Assembly (NCBI GenBank): GCA_050949225.1
Contig: JBMNFI010000002.1
Span: 124,001-188,000, forward strand
Length of the DNA: 64,000 nt
Source: JBMNFI01 sp050949225
GTDB taxonomy: Bacteria; Bacillota; Dehalobacteriia; UBA4068
Reading direction: 5' to 3'
Shown: one piece after another, positions 43,911 through 52,344 of the stretch
Position numbering within the stretch: the stretch's first letter is position 1
How the letters are laid out: the number at the start of each line of letters is the position of its first letter
Notes under the pieces: generated by a model
Databases searched by the model: none
What the model saw: only the letters and a program-made list of their open reading frames with translations
Told to the model about the DNA's origin: nothing
Position numbers and translations under genes: made by a program

Positions 43911-44561
43911 GTGATTTTTTTGACCAAAGGGTTGTATGAATCATTAGTGGAACAAATTATTGATGGTGATGATGAAGCCGTTGATCAAACAACGGATAAT
44001 TTACTGGCCGAGGGGCAATCACCTATGGCTATTATTAACGATGGTCTTTTAAGGGGTATGACTGAAGTGGGGGAGCTTTTCAAAGAGGGGGAAATGTTTG
44101 TGCCCGAGGTTATGATGGCGGCGCAAACTGTTACTTGTTCTTTGGACAAGTTAAAGGTTTTGATCAAGGAAGAAGATAGGCCGCAAATGGCCAAGGTTGT
44201 TATTGGCACAGTACAAGGGGATTTACATGATATTGGCAAAAACTTAGTGGTGATGATGATGGAAAACAGTGGTTTTGAAGTCATTGATTTAGGGACCGAT
44301 GTTTCTCCGGAGGCTTTTTATCAAGCGGCTAGGCAGCATGATGCTGATATTATAGGTATGTCATCTTTATTAACCACAACAATGCCGGCCATGCGGGAGA
44401 CAGTGGACGCCGTTAAGGCCGCAGGTCTGCGTGAGAAGGTGAAAATTATTATCGGTGGTGCGCCGGTGACGGCCGAATATGCCTCTCAGATTGGTGCTGA
44501 TGGGTATTCGGAGGATGCCGTGCGAGCGGTAGAGTTGTGTAAGAATTTATTAAATATTTAG
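43911..44561 (+). CDS. corrinoid (B12-binding) protein of a methyltransferase system
   Basis: A 216-residue protein with a four-helix cap (LLAEGQSPMAIINDGLLRGM, then GEMFVPEVMMAA) and a Rossmann B12 domain with the lower-ligand motif GDLHDIGKN (DxHxxG), then DLGTDV and GGAPVTAEYASQIGADGY. It carries a methyl group on cobalt between a substrate methyltransferase and tetrahydrofolate, like MtaC/MtbC proteins. A GTG start is used here; TTG at 43920 is an alternative. The methyl acceptor gene follows 16 bases later, but no substrate-specific MtaB/MttB gene is adjacent. Confidence 0.9.
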   Translation: MIFLTKGLYESLVEQIIDGDDEAVDQTTDNLLAEGQSPMAIINDGLLRGMTEVGELFKEGEMFVPEVMMAAQTVTCSLDKLKVLIKEEDRPQMAKVVIGTVQGDLHDIGKNLVVMMMENSGFEVIDLGTDVSPEAFYQAARQHDADIIGMSSLLTTTMPAMRETVDAVKAAGLREKVKIIIGGAPVTAEYASQIGADGYSEDAVRAVELCKNLLNI

Positions 44562-44577
44562 GATTTAAGGAGAGAAT

Positions 44578-45378
44578 ATGTTAATAGTTGGAGAATTAAT
44601 TAATACCAGCAGGAAAGCTGTTGAATCGGCCGTGGCAGCAAGTGATGCGGCAGTCATTCAGGAAATTGCCCAGGCTCAGGATAAAAAGGGTGCAGATTAT
44701 CTGGATATTAATTGCGGTACCTTTGTTAATGATGAGGCGGCACGTATGCAATGGCTGGTTGAGACGGTGCAAAAGGTTAGCAAAAAACCACTTTGTATTG
44801 ACAGCCCTAGTGCAAGGGTTTTGGAAAAGGGTTTGACAGCAATTACTCATGGTCGCCCCATGATTAACTCCATTACTGCCGAAGAGCGGCGTTTTGCTGA
44901 AATTCTGCCCTTGGTTTTAAAATATCAGGCTAAAGTGGTGGCCCTTTGTATGGATGATGAGGGTATTCCGACCACGGATAAAAAGCGTTTTGCCATAGCG
45001 GAAAAACTTATCACCGAATTAATGGCAGCCGGTTTAGCAGCAGATGATATTTATTTGGACCCCTTGGTGCAGCCTGTAGCCACCGATGCTCTGGCAGGCA
45101 AGGCGGTTTTAGATACCATTTATGCCATTAAAAAAGGCTATCCACAGGTGCATTGTATCTGCGGTTTGTCCAATATTTCTTTTGGGTTGCCTAATCGAGC
45201 ACTTTTAAATAGAACTTTCATGGTGCAAACAATGACTGCCGGTATGGATGCTTATATTGCTAATCCCACAGATGATCAGTTGATGGGTTTACTTTATGCC
45301 GCCGATACCCTTTTGGGAAATGACGATTTTTGTTTAAAATATCTTAAAGCCCATCGTAAAGGGCTATATGAAAGATAA
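44578..45378 (+). CDS. methyltetrahydrofolate:corrinoid methyltransferase (pterin-binding)
   Basis: A 266-residue TIM-barrel pterin-binding enzyme of the AcsE/MtgA family: VGELINTSRKAV, then DYLDINCGT, PLCIDSPSARVLEKGL, NSITAE and the late CGLSNISFGLPNR motif. It moves methyl groups between the corrinoid protein and tetrahydrofolate. With the preceding gene it forms the back half of a demethylating pathway or part of acetyl-CoA pathway chemistry. AAGGAGAG site before the ATG. Ends directly before a long hairpin. Confidence 0.92.
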   Translation: MLIVGELINTSRKAVESAVAASDAAVIQEIAQAQDKKGADYLDINCGTFVNDEAARMQWLVETVQKVSKKPLCIDSPSARVLEKGLTAITHGRPMINSITAEERRFAEILPLVLKYQAKVVALCMDDEGIPTTDKKRFAIAEKLITELMAAGLAADDIYLDPLVQPVATDALAGKAVLDTIYAIKKGYPQVHCICGLSNISFGLPNRALLNRTFMVQTMTAGMDAYIANPTDDQLMGLLYAADTLLGNDDFCLKYLKAHRKGLYER

Positions 45379-45433
45379 AAAGAGCATAATTAATGGGGGT
45401 ACGCTTGGCGTACCCCCATTAATTATGCTCTTT
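45379..45433. terminator. perfect 26-bp hairpin between convergent genes
   Basis: Exact 26-base arms (45379-45404 and 45408-45433) with loop TTG, core GGGGGTACGC/GCGTACCCCC, flanked by AAA and TTT. It serves as a terminator on both strands for the methyltransferase gene and the minus-strand monooxygenase-like gene. Confidence 0.85.
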
Positions 45434-45494
45434 AGTAGACGTTACAGAGTTTTTATATTGCCTGGATCATAACAAAAAAGAGAGATAAATGTTT

Positions 45495-45782
45495 TTAGAT
45501 AACTCTTGTATAAAGCTCGACGGGGGCTTTTTCCTCCAATAAGTGAGCCATCTGCGGCACAATATCATTAAAATGACTGCTGGAATTATGGGCATCAATA
45601 GCTGCTTGATTTCGCCATATTTCGATAAAAGTTAAGATTTGGGGATTTTGCATATCTTGATATAAACCGTAGGAAATGCAGCCTTCTTCATTCTGGCTGG
45701 CTGCCACTAGGTCGCAGGCTAAGGTTTTAAATTCTTCAATTTTATCTGCTTTGACATAACGTTTGGCAATAATGGTGATCAC
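45495..45782 (-). CDS. antibiotic biosynthesis monooxygenase (ABM/YgiN-like) domain protein
   Basis: A 95-residue ferredoxin-like-fold protein: MITIIAKRYVKADKIEEFK, then the EEGCISYGLYQDMQNP core, EIWRNQAAIDAHNSSSHF and a final MAHLLEEKAPVELY. These small dimeric proteins include quinol monooxygenases and many of unknown role. Function cannot be stated further. GGAGGGATC upstream supports the start; it is 35 bases downstream of ychF and may be co-transcribed with it. Confidence 0.85.
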   Translation of the reverse strand: MITIIAKRYVKADKIEEFKTLACDLVAASQNEEGCISYGLYQDMQNPQILTFIEIWRNQAAIDAHNSSSHFNDIVPQMAHLLEEKAPVELYTRVI

Positions 45783-45817
45783 AATGATCCCTCCTTATAA
45801 GTATTTAGAAAAAGTAT

Positions 45818-46912
45818 TTAGATGTTAAATCTGAAATCAATAATGTCACCATCGGCAACAATATAATCCTTGCCCTCCAATCTAAAATGTCCTTGATCCC
45901 TTGTTGCGCTGATGCTGCCAGCGGCTTTTAGCTGTTCAAAGGCAACTGTTTCGGCACGGATAAAACCACGTTCAATATCGGAATGGATTTTGCCGGCGGC
46001 CTTTTTGGCGGGAAGACCTTTTTTAATGGGCCATGCGCGTACCTCGTCACTGCCGGCGGTTAAAAAAGAGATCAGACCCAATTGACTATAAAGAGCCTGA
46101 GCCATGCGACTGATTCCGCTTTCTGTTAACCCCAGTTCGGACAAAAACAGTTCCCTTTCTTCAGCGGGCAGCTGCTGGATTTCCTCCTCAAGCTTGGCAC
46201 AGACGGGTAAAACCTCTATTTCTTGTTCGGCGCACCAAGAGAGAATTTCTTCTTTTTGCGGCCAGTTGGCGGCTGCTGCCTGCTCTTCATCCAAATTAAT
46301 GATGATTAACATAGGCTTGGTGGTTAAAAAGGTGATATGGTTTAGTGCTTCTTGTTCCTCTTCAGTAAATTCCAAACTTTTTAAGGGTTGTTCATTTTCT
46401 AAATGTTTTTGACATTTTTTAAGCACCTGTTCTTCAGCAGGATGCTCTAATTTTTTCTTATGACCACTGTTAATACGCGCCAAACGCGTTTCAATTAATT
46501 GTAGATCTGCAAACAGCAGCTCACTGTTGATGGTATCAATATCACGCATTATATCGATACTATCCTCCACGTGCACCACCTCATCATTTTTAAAGGCACG
46601 CACGATATGGGCTAAAGCATCAACGTTAGCAATTGACTGTAAAAACTCATTACCACTGCCCTGACCTTGGCTGGATCCTGCGACAAGTCCCGGTACATCG
46701 ATAATTTTAATTTGGGCAAAGGTCGTTTTTTTAGGTTTAAACATTTCGGTCAGATAATCCAAACGACTATCGGGAACCAGGGCATGAGCCATATTAGTAG
46801 TTGTTTTACCGGAATAAAAGGCACTGGTTTCTATGCCGGCATTGGTTAAAAGATTAAAAAAAGTGGTTTTGCCGACGATTGGCAAACCGATAATACCACA
46901 TGAAAGAGCCAT
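45818..46912 (-). CDS. ychF: YchF, ribosome-binding Obg-family ATPase
   Basis: A 364-residue P-loop protein: G1 GLPIVGKTTFFN, G3 DVPGLVAGSSQGQGSGNEFL, a nucleotide base motif in which INLDEE replaces the GTPase NKxD (YchF prefers ATP), and the C-terminal TGS domain ending GKDYIVADGDIIDFRFN. The hydrophobic replacement of the catalytic Gln is typical of the HAS-GTPase class. In Firmicutes it is often next to the rpsF cluster, as here. GGAGG precedes the ATG. Confidence 0.96.
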   Translation of the reverse strand: MALSCGIIGLPIVGKTTFFNLLTNAGIETSAFYSGKTTTNMAHALVPDSRLDYLTEMFKPKKTTFAQIKIIDVPGLVAGSSQGQGSGNEFLQSIANVDALAHIVRAFKNDEVVHVEDSIDIMRDIDTINSELLFADLQLIETRLARINSGHKKKLEHPAEEQVLKKCQKHLENEQPLKSLEFTEEEQEALNHITFLTTKPMLIIINLDEEQAAAANWPQKEEILSWCAEQEIEVLPVCAKLEEEIQQLPAEERELFLSELGLTESGISRMAQALYSQLGLISFLTAGSDEVRAWPIKKGLPAKKAAGKIHSDIERGFIRAETVAFEQLKAAGSISATRDQGHFRLEGKDYIVADGDIIDFRFNI

Positions 46913-47076
46913 AATAATCCTCCATAATCTCTATTCTTTATACATTATACCGAAAAAATAAGTTATCTACAAGGAGATGAGGATAAAAAGTAGTAAACTA
47001 GTTTTTAAGAGATGATGGAAAGAATAAAGGCTATCTGTTATAATATAAATAAATTAATGAGAAAGGGTCGCTATTT

Positions 47077-47832
47077 ATGAAAAAAGAGCAGCTGGCGAAT
47101 ATTTTACAACAGGTGGCAGAGGGATTGCTTGCTCCCACTTTGGCCTTTGAGCAGTTGCAGGGATTTGCAGATCAAGGGTTACCGTATGCTAAGTTAGATT
47201 ACCAGCGGGAGCTGCGTCGGGGTTTTCCCGAAGTGGTTTATGCCCAGGGTAAAACGACGGAGCAGGTTCTTGGTATTTTAAAAGCTTTAGCGGAAAAATC
47301 AAAGAGTAATATTTTGGCGACTCGTTGCAGCCGGCAGCTGTGGCAGGAAATTGCAGCGGATTTACCGGAAGCACAATATTATGAAGAGGCGCAGCTAATC
47401 TGCATTGAACAGCAAAAACCTCAAAATGAGGGACTTGTTGCCGTGCTTTGTGCCGGGACATCTGATCTGCAGATAGCCGAGGAGGCCGCCTTAACTGCAT
47501 ATTTTATGGGGAATAAAGTACAACGTTTTTATGATGTAGGGGTGGCCGGGATTCATCGTCTTTTGGGGATTTGTGATCAGTTGAAAAAAGCACGGGTTTT
47601 GGTGGTAGTTGCCGGCATGGAAGGAGCTTTACCTAGTGTGGTTGCGGGATTATTGGATAAACCGGTGATTGCCGTACCTACCAGTGTGGGATATGGCGCC
47701 AGCTTTCAAGGTGTGGCTGCCCTTTTGGGTATGCTGAACAGCTGCAGCTCCGGTGTGACTGTCGTCAATATAGATAACGGTTTTGGTGCCGGTTACGCAG
47801 CTTCGCTGATCAATAAGGTTGCCTTAAAATAA
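47077..47832 (+). CDS. larB: LarB, pyridinium-3,5-biscarboxylic acid mononucleotide synthase
   Basis: A 251-residue protein with an N-terminal helical region (LPYAKLDYQRELRRGFPEVVYAQGKT) and a C-terminal PurE-like domain with GTSDLQIAEEAALTA, YDVGVAGIHRLL and AVPTSVGYGASFQGVAALLGML, then NIDNGFGAG. LarB carboxylates nicotinic acid adenine dinucleotide to start nickel-pincer cofactor synthesis. larE is 34 kb away in the window; larC and larA are not seen. GAAAGGG is a usable ribosome binding site, and TATAAT with an extended TG lies at 47039. Confidence 0.92.
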   Translation: MKKEQLANILQQVAEGLLAPTLAFEQLQGFADQGLPYAKLDYQRELRRGFPEVVYAQGKTTEQVLGILKALAEKSKSNILATRCSRQLWQEIAADLPEAQYYEEAQLICIEQQKPQNEGLVAVLCAGTSDLQIAEEAALTAYFMGNKVQRFYDVGVAGIHRLLGICDQLKKARVLVVVAGMEGALPSVVAGLLDKPVIAVPTSVGYGASFQGVAALLGMLNSCSSGVTVVNIDNGFGAGYAASLINKVALK

Positions 47833-47986
47833 CTGCCGAGTGTAATGGCAATTTAAGTTTTTACGGTTGCTTTTGCAGCTGCTGTTATAATGATGTTTAT
47901 CATATGTAAAATATTGGCAATATCTATATTTTACGATATAATAAAGTGTAGATATTTTTAAATCTGGATGAGTGAAGGAGTTTACA

Positions 47987-48613
47987 ATGGTCACTGCTGA
48001 TTGGGTTCTGTTATGTTTTTGTTTGCTGAGTATCTTGATCGGCTGGAATAAAGGTGCCTTGCGGATTTTGAGCGGAATTGGTTCTTTGTTTATCGCTTGG
48101 CAGGCAGCAAGGGTCTTTGCTTCACTTTTGGCCGGTTGGTTATATGGGCTATTAGGGCTTACTACGGGTTTTGGGGAAACAGGAGCGTGGAATTCTATCT
48201 ATTTATTTTTAGATGGAGCCTCTGTGTTTGAGAAGGTTTTTTATGTAATTGCTTTTATTATTATTTTTGTTATAGTGGTGGCGATTATCAGGGCTGTTGC
48301 TAAGGGTATCAGGGGTATAATGCGTGGCAACGTGTTAGGGGCTATTGACAGTGCTGTAGGAGCCTTTTTTGGCTTGTTTATTCTAGCGGTGATCATTAAT
48401 TTACTGACAACCTTGATTTTACCTTTGGCGGGCGGAACGGAAGGTCATCTTTATGATCTTCAGGTTTTTTTAGCTTCTTCAGAAATTATTTTACCGCTGC
48501 TCTTGGGCATGACGGGATATTTTTTGACTACTGCAACCGGCATTATGGAATCTTTAGGTTTGCCGCAGATTACTGCCGAGGGTGCAGAGATGCCTTTGCT
48601 GCCGCTGGATTAA
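47987..48613 (+). CDS. CvpA-family membrane protein
   Basis: A ~208-residue protein with four hydrophobic helices. It begins VTADWVLLCFCLLSILIGWNKGALRI, contains the VFEKVFYVIAFIIIFVIVVAII helix and the IRGIMRGNVLGAIDSAVGAFFGLFILAVI segment that resembles CvpA/colicin V production proteins. The exact function of CvpA homologues in Firmicutes is unclear, possibly envelope maintenance. Start set at ATG 47987 behind GAAGGAG, since a GTG at 47972 lacks a proper site. Confidence 0.75.
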   Translation: MVTADWVLLCFCLLSILIGWNKGALRILSGIGSLFIAWQAARVFASLLAGWLYGLLGLTTGFGETGAWNSIYLFLDGASVFEKVFYVIAFIIIFVIVVAIIRAVAKGIRGIMRGNVLGAIDSAVGAFFGLFILAVIINLLTTLILPLAGGTEGHLYDLQVFLASSEIILPLLLGMTGYFLTTATGIMESLGLPQITAEGAEMPLLPLD

Positions 48614-48868
48614 AAACATTACTGTATGATGCGTGCGGCGGGCAGAAAAAATCAACGCTATCACTAATAAATAAGCAAACGAATCAACAGGTTTTTGGTT
48701 GGAAATGGGGACGATCGTTGCATAAACAGATTGCGGCATTTGCTGATTAAATATTTTAACATTTGTAAAAGGCTAACAATCCCTTGATGTAATGGTTTAG
48801 GGATTTCACCCATCTATGGATCTTTATGGAAGAGAATTATAAATGTTAATCTAAGGGGGGATTTTTCT

Positions 48869-50014
48869 ATGGAAAATGTGCAAATTATTTTAGACTGGAT
48901 TTATAACCACTGGTTATCCTTTTTACAGTATAAATATGCCTGGTTAGTTATAATTGATATTATTGCTGCGATTATATTAATAATTCTTGGTATAAAAATA
49001 ATTAAGGAGCGCAAAAAAAATGTGCCCAATGAAAACCCTTCAAAAATAGCGGCAAAAGTGCCGCAGGCGAGCGTTTTCCGGCATCCTCTGAATGGGCAAG
49101 AAAAAGGCGATATTGTGGAGCCGGTTTTGCCTTTATCTGAAGTTGTTCCTAAAAACAACAACGTAGCTGTTCAAGCTACAGGGGGAGCCTTTAAATTCCC
49201 CGCTCTGGCAAAAAGACTTAAGACGCATAAAGGGATTCTTTCTGAAAAACTGATTGCAGAATGCCAGGCTGCGGGAGCTGACCTTCTGCCTGACATTTTA
49301 GCCATTTATGATCAACTGGATCCGAGAGTTGCGCAGAATATCAGAGACTTATCTATTGAAGAAGGTTGGTTAGTGAAGTACACTAAAGAGCTGTCACATG
49401 CGGATAAAAACAAAGAAACTTTATTGGCATCTTGGAGAATATTCCCTGATTCCCGTGTATTGCCGCAACTGGTAGAGCTTTTAGCTCATAAAGAAGAATC
49501 CCTTCACTTAGATGGGGTATGGCTTTTAAATACCATTAATGACAAGCGCTGTTTGCCATATTTAGTTGCTGCATTATTGCAGCCGCAGAAATACCTTACT
49601 GCTCGGGTGGGGGAAGTCTTTGAAAATTTTGGCATGAGTGCGGCCAATCTTTTAGCTAATCTTTTGCCGGAGGTAAATGATAAAAACAAGCTGATCATTT
49701 TAGAAACCTTATCGCAATTTTCCGGCGGATATCAATTACTGCCACTAGTTGATTGTTTAAATGACAGCAATTGGGAATTACGTATGACAGCAGTGCGAAC
49801 TCTGGGCGAAAGTAAATATTATGAAGCAAAAGAGACAGTTTTGCCGCTGACATATGATTCTGTTTGGCAGGTAAGAGCAGCGGCCGCTAAAACTTTGGGC
49901 AGCTTAAGGGTACAGGAGGCTCGTGATCGACTGCGCCAACTGCTGGTGGATGATAATTTTTTGGTAAGGGCCAACGCTAAGGAGGCTTTGGACCGTTTAG
50001 AATTAGACTATTAA
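48869..50014 (+). CDS. membrane-anchored HEAT-repeat protein
   Basis: A 381-residue protein with one N-terminal helix (YAWLVIIDIIAAIILIILGIKII), a linker of ~80 residues, then HEAT/PBS-lyase-like repeats (PRVAQNIRDLSIEEGWL; SRVLPQLVELLAHKEESLHLDGVWLL; NWELRMTAVRTLG; SVWQVRAAAAKTLG; DNFLVRANAKEAL). These repeats usually scaffold protein interactions. No partner can be named. A strong AAGGGGGG site precedes the ATG, and mscS follows after 21 bases, so they likely share a transcript. Confidence 0.8.
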   Translation: MENVQIILDWIYNHWLSFLQYKYAWLVIIDIIAAIILIILGIKIIKERKKNVPNENPSKIAAKVPQASVFRHPLNGQEKGDIVEPVLPLSEVVPKNNNVAVQATGGAFKFPALAKRLKTHKGILSEKLIAECQAAGADLLPDILAIYDQLDPRVAQNIRDLSIEEGWLVKYTKELSHADKNKETLLASWRIFPDSRVLPQLVELLAHKEESLHLDGVWLLNTINDKRCLPYLVAALLQPQKYLTARVGEVFENFGMSAANLLANLLPEVNDKNKLIILETLSQFSGGYQLLPLVDCLNDSNWELRMTAVRTLGESKYYEAKETVLPLTYDSVWQVRAAAAKTLGSLRVQEARDRLRQLLVDDNFLVRANAKEALDRLELDY

Positions 50015-50035
50015 TTAGCATAGAGGTGATTCCCT

Positions 50036-50902
50036 ATGGAGGGTACGGAATTAACGATCCCTTTTATTGTAAAATGGTTATCTGAGATAGAGTTTTCGAT
50101 GATTTTTACTAATGTTTTAAAAATAGCAATCGTTATTGCTATTTGCATTATTGCTATTAAACTTGGCAAAAAAATTATTAATAATATTTTTCTTAAAGCT
50201 ACTAATATTAAAAATAGCAAACGAGTAGAAACCCTTTCTTCAGTTTGCGTAAGTGTTTGGCGTTATGTGGTCTACTTTATTACTATTTTAGTTGTGATGA
50301 GTATCTTAAATATTGATATTATGCCGGTTTTGGCCTCTGCGGGGGTGGCTGGTGTTGCGATTGGTTTTGGAGCCCAGAGCTTGGTTAAAGATGTTATCAG
50401 CGGTTTTTTTATTCTCTTTGAAAATTATTATGAGGTTGGTGACTTTATAGAGACCAGTGGTGTACAGGGTTTTGTTGAAGGGATTGGTCTGCGCTCCACC
50501 AAAATGAAAGATTGGGATGGTAGCGTGCATGTTTTCCCTAATGGACAGGTTGATGTGGTAACCAACTATTCTCAAGGGGACTTAACCGCTTCTCTACGCA
50601 TTCCTGTTTCCTATGTAAATGATATTGAGAAGGCTTTAGATATAGTTAAAAAGGTTTGTCAAGATGTCAAGCAGGAATTAATGCAACTTTCACATGGCCC
50701 GACAGTTTTGGGTGTTGATGAATTAGGGGAAAGGCAGATATTTATCAGAATTAGTTTTGATGCTGCCTTAAAAGATAAATTTGAAATTGAGCGACAACTA
50801 CGTCGCAGATGCATAGAGGCGCTGGATGAGGGAGGAATTACTTTGCCATATGCTTTTAAGCAGATTTCTTTCGAGCAAGAACGTTTGGTGGCTAAGCAAT
50901 AA
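50036..50902 (+). CDS. mscS: MscS-family small-conductance mechanosensitive channel
   Basis: A 288-residue channel with three N-terminal helices. The pore helix has the MPVLASAGVAGVAIGFGAQSLVKDVISGFFILFENYYEVGD pattern with Gly/Ala packing, followed by the beta domain (VEGIGLRSTKMKDWDGSVHVFPNGQVD). It releases osmolytes upon hypo-osmotic shock. A homologue at this position relative to rpsF is common in Firmicutes. GAGGTG site. Confidence 0.93.
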   Translation: MEGTELTIPFIVKWLSEIEFSMIFTNVLKIAIVIAICIIAIKLGKKIINNIFLKATNIKNSKRVETLSSVCVSVWRYVVYFITILVVMSILNIDIMPVLASAGVAGVAIGFGAQSLVKDVISGFFILFENYYEVGDFIETSGVQGFVEGIGLRSTKMKDWDGSVHVFPNGQVDVVTNYSQGDLTASLRIPVSYVNDIEKALDIVKKVCQDVKQELMQLSHGPTVLGVDELGERQIFIRISFDAALKDKFEIERQLRRRCIEALDEGGITLPYAFKQISFEQERLVAKQ

Positions 50903-50922
50903 AAATCAAGGAGTGTTTAGCA

Positions 50923-51129
50923 GTGATTGATCCGGCAAAAATAGAGATTGGTCAAGTGATAAAATTAAAAAAGGCCCACCCTTGCGGCGGTTTTTTATGG
51001 CAAGTCGTTGATCTGGGTATGGATTGTCGGTTAAAATGCCAAACTTGTGGACATGTAGTGCTTTTAAGCCGTCATGATTTAACTAGACGGGTTGTGGCTG
51101 TTTTACCAAAAGACTTGCCTAAAAAATAA
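50923..51129 (+). CDS. DUF951 zinc-finger-like small protein
   Basis: A 68-residue protein: LKKAHPCGGFLWQVVDLGMDCRLKCQTCGHVVLLSRHDLTRRV. The HPCG and CQTCG motifs form a probable zinc site, and the order KxKHPCGG...W is characteristic of DUF951, a family encoded before rpsF throughout Firmicutes. Function is unknown; a role in nucleic acid binding is a guess. Translation start is GTG with AAGGAG upstream. Confidence 0.88.
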   Translation: MIDPAKIEIGQVIKLKKAHPCGGFLWQVVDLGMDCRLKCQTCGHVVLLSRHDLTRRVVAVLPKDLPKK

Positions 51130-51149
51130 AATTGTGATACTATGTATTA

Positions 51150-51212
51150 GTTGCATCAACTTTTAATGGTGCATCCCTGCTCCGCTAAGCGGAGCCGTTA
51201 GTCCACAGGGAG
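51150..51212 (+). promoter_or_regulatory. rpsF leader, candidate S6:S18 autoregulatory motif
   Basis: Two structures precede rpsF: TGCATCA with TGGTGCA (51152-51173) and an outer stem CCCTG/CAGGG (51175-51179, 51206-51210). The outer stem encloses hairpin CTCCGC-TAA-GCGGAG and the unpaired CCGTTAGTCCA segment. The CCG beside a hairpin is the element bound by the S6:S18 complex in known rpsF leaders. It overlaps the ribosome binding site, implying translational feedback. Confidence 0.65.
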
Positions 51213-51224
51213 GAGGTGTTTGGT

Positions 51225-51512
51225 TTGCGTAAATATGAAGTGCTTTACATTATGAAGCCTGATCTCTTAGAGGAGAAATATCAGGAGAATATTGAAAAGT
51301 ATAATGCGTTGATCCAAGCCAATGGCGGTGAAATTCTCAATACTGATATTTGGGGAAAACGTCGTCTGGCATATGAGATCGATAAAATACGCGAAGGATA
51401 TTATGTTCTTTTACAAATCCAGTGTGATACTGAACTAACTAAAGAATTAGAACGTCATTTTAGAATATCCGAAGATGTTATTCGCTATTTAGTAACCAGA
51501 ATTGAAGAGTAG
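51225..51512 (+). CDS. rpsF: 30S ribosomal protein S6
   Basis: A 95-residue S6: LRKYEVLYIMKPDL, then the WGKRRLAYEI strand and REGYYVLLQI, ending DVIRYLVTRIEE. A TTG start at 51225 is favoured because GGAGGAGG ends ~7 bases upstream; GTG at 51216 lies within that site. It binds S18 on the small subunit. Followed closely by ssb and rpsR in the usual order. Confidence 0.96.
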   Translation: MRKYEVLYIMKPDLLEEKYQENIEKYNALIQANGGEILNTDIWGKRRLAYEIDKIREGYYVLLQIQCDTELTKELERHFRISEDVIRYLVTRIEE

Positions 51513-51547
51513 TAATCTGTCCTGTAAAGTATTTGAGGAGGGACAAA

Positions 51548-51985
51548 ATGCTTAATAGAATAGTTTTAATCGGCCGTTTAACTAGGGATCCGGAATTACG
51601 TTACACCCAAAATGGAGTAGCTGTGGCCAGTTTTACACTAGCTGTGGATCGTTCGTTTAAAAGTGCTGATGGACAAAAAGAAACCGACTTTATCAATATT
51701 GTTGCCTGGCGCGGTTTAGGCGAAAATTGCTCTAATTATCTGAGTAAAGGTAAATTAGCTGCTGTTGATGGTCGTTTGCAAATTAGAAGTTATGAAGGTA
51801 AAGATGGCGTGAAACGTATAGCGGCCGAAGTTGTGGCTGATGATGTACGTTTTTTATCACCGAGAGATGGTTCGGCGGCAGCAAAGCCTGCGGCCAATGA
51901 TCATAAAGGCTATGTAAATGACAGCGATCAAACGGATGATTTTGATCCTGAAATGCCGGTCGGTGATGGCGATTTACCTTTTTAA
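51548..51985 (+). CDS. ssb: single-stranded DNA-binding protein
   Basis: A 145-residue SSB. The OB-fold runs from MLNRIVLIGRLTRDPELRYT to about residue 105. A Gly/Asn/Asp-rich linker leads to the acidic C-terminal tip FDPEMPVGDGDLPF (canonical DDDLPF variant), which recruits replication and repair proteins. A TTG at 51533 is in frame, but GAGGAGGG lies correctly for the ATG. Located between rpsF and rpsR as in most Firmicutes. Confidence 0.97.
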   Translation: MLNRIVLIGRLTRDPELRYTQNGVAVASFTLAVDRSFKSADGQKETDFINIVAWRGLGENCSNYLSKGKLAAVDGRLQIRSYEGKDGVKRIAAEVVADDVRFLSPRDGSAAAKPAANDHKGYVNDSDQTDDFDPEMPVGDGDLPF

Positions 51986-52014
51986 AAATCTTGAATAAAT
52001 AAGGAGGATCCCCC

Positions 52015-52266
52015 ATGGCTGATCATGAAAGAGGCGAACGTGGCATGCGTAACCGTCGCGGACGGAGACGTGTTTGTAGCTTTTGCGTAGATAAAGTTAC
52101 AGAAATAGATTATAAAGATACCGCTAAATTACGTAAATATATTACTGAAAGAGGTAAAATTCTACCTCGTCGTATTTCCGGTAATTGCGCAAAACATCAA
52201 AGATGTTTGACGACAGCAATCAAAAAGGCTCGAATTGCCGCTTTATTACCTTATACAACCGAATAG
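52015..52266 (+). CDS. rpsR: 30S ribosomal protein S18 (zinc-type)
   Basis: An 83-residue S18. It carries a CSFC pair and a later NCAKHQRC pair, giving the zinc-binding C+ form, and the core KDTAKLRKYITERGKILPRRISG. Some genomes keep a zinc-free paralogue for zinc starvation; none is seen here. AAGGAGG precedes the ATG. It ends the rpsF-ssb-rpsR operon, which a terminator follows. Confidence 0.97.
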   Translation: MADHERGERGMRNRRGRRRVCSFCVDKVTEIDYKDTAKLRKYITERGKILPRRISGNCAKHQRCLTTAIKKARIAALLPYTTE

Positions 52267-52288
52267 TTATCTGATGAATATAGTTATT

Positions 52289-52323
52289 AAAAGCAGTTGG
52301 ATCATATCGTCCGACTGTTTTTA
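52289..52323 (+). terminator. terminator of rpsF-ssb-rpsR
   Basis: AAAAGCAGTTGGA (52289-52301) pairs with TCCGACTGTTTTT (52310-52322), including two G-U pairs, with T in the right arm. Confidence 0.85.
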
Positions 52324-52344
52324 ACTTTATTATCGGCTAAAAAT

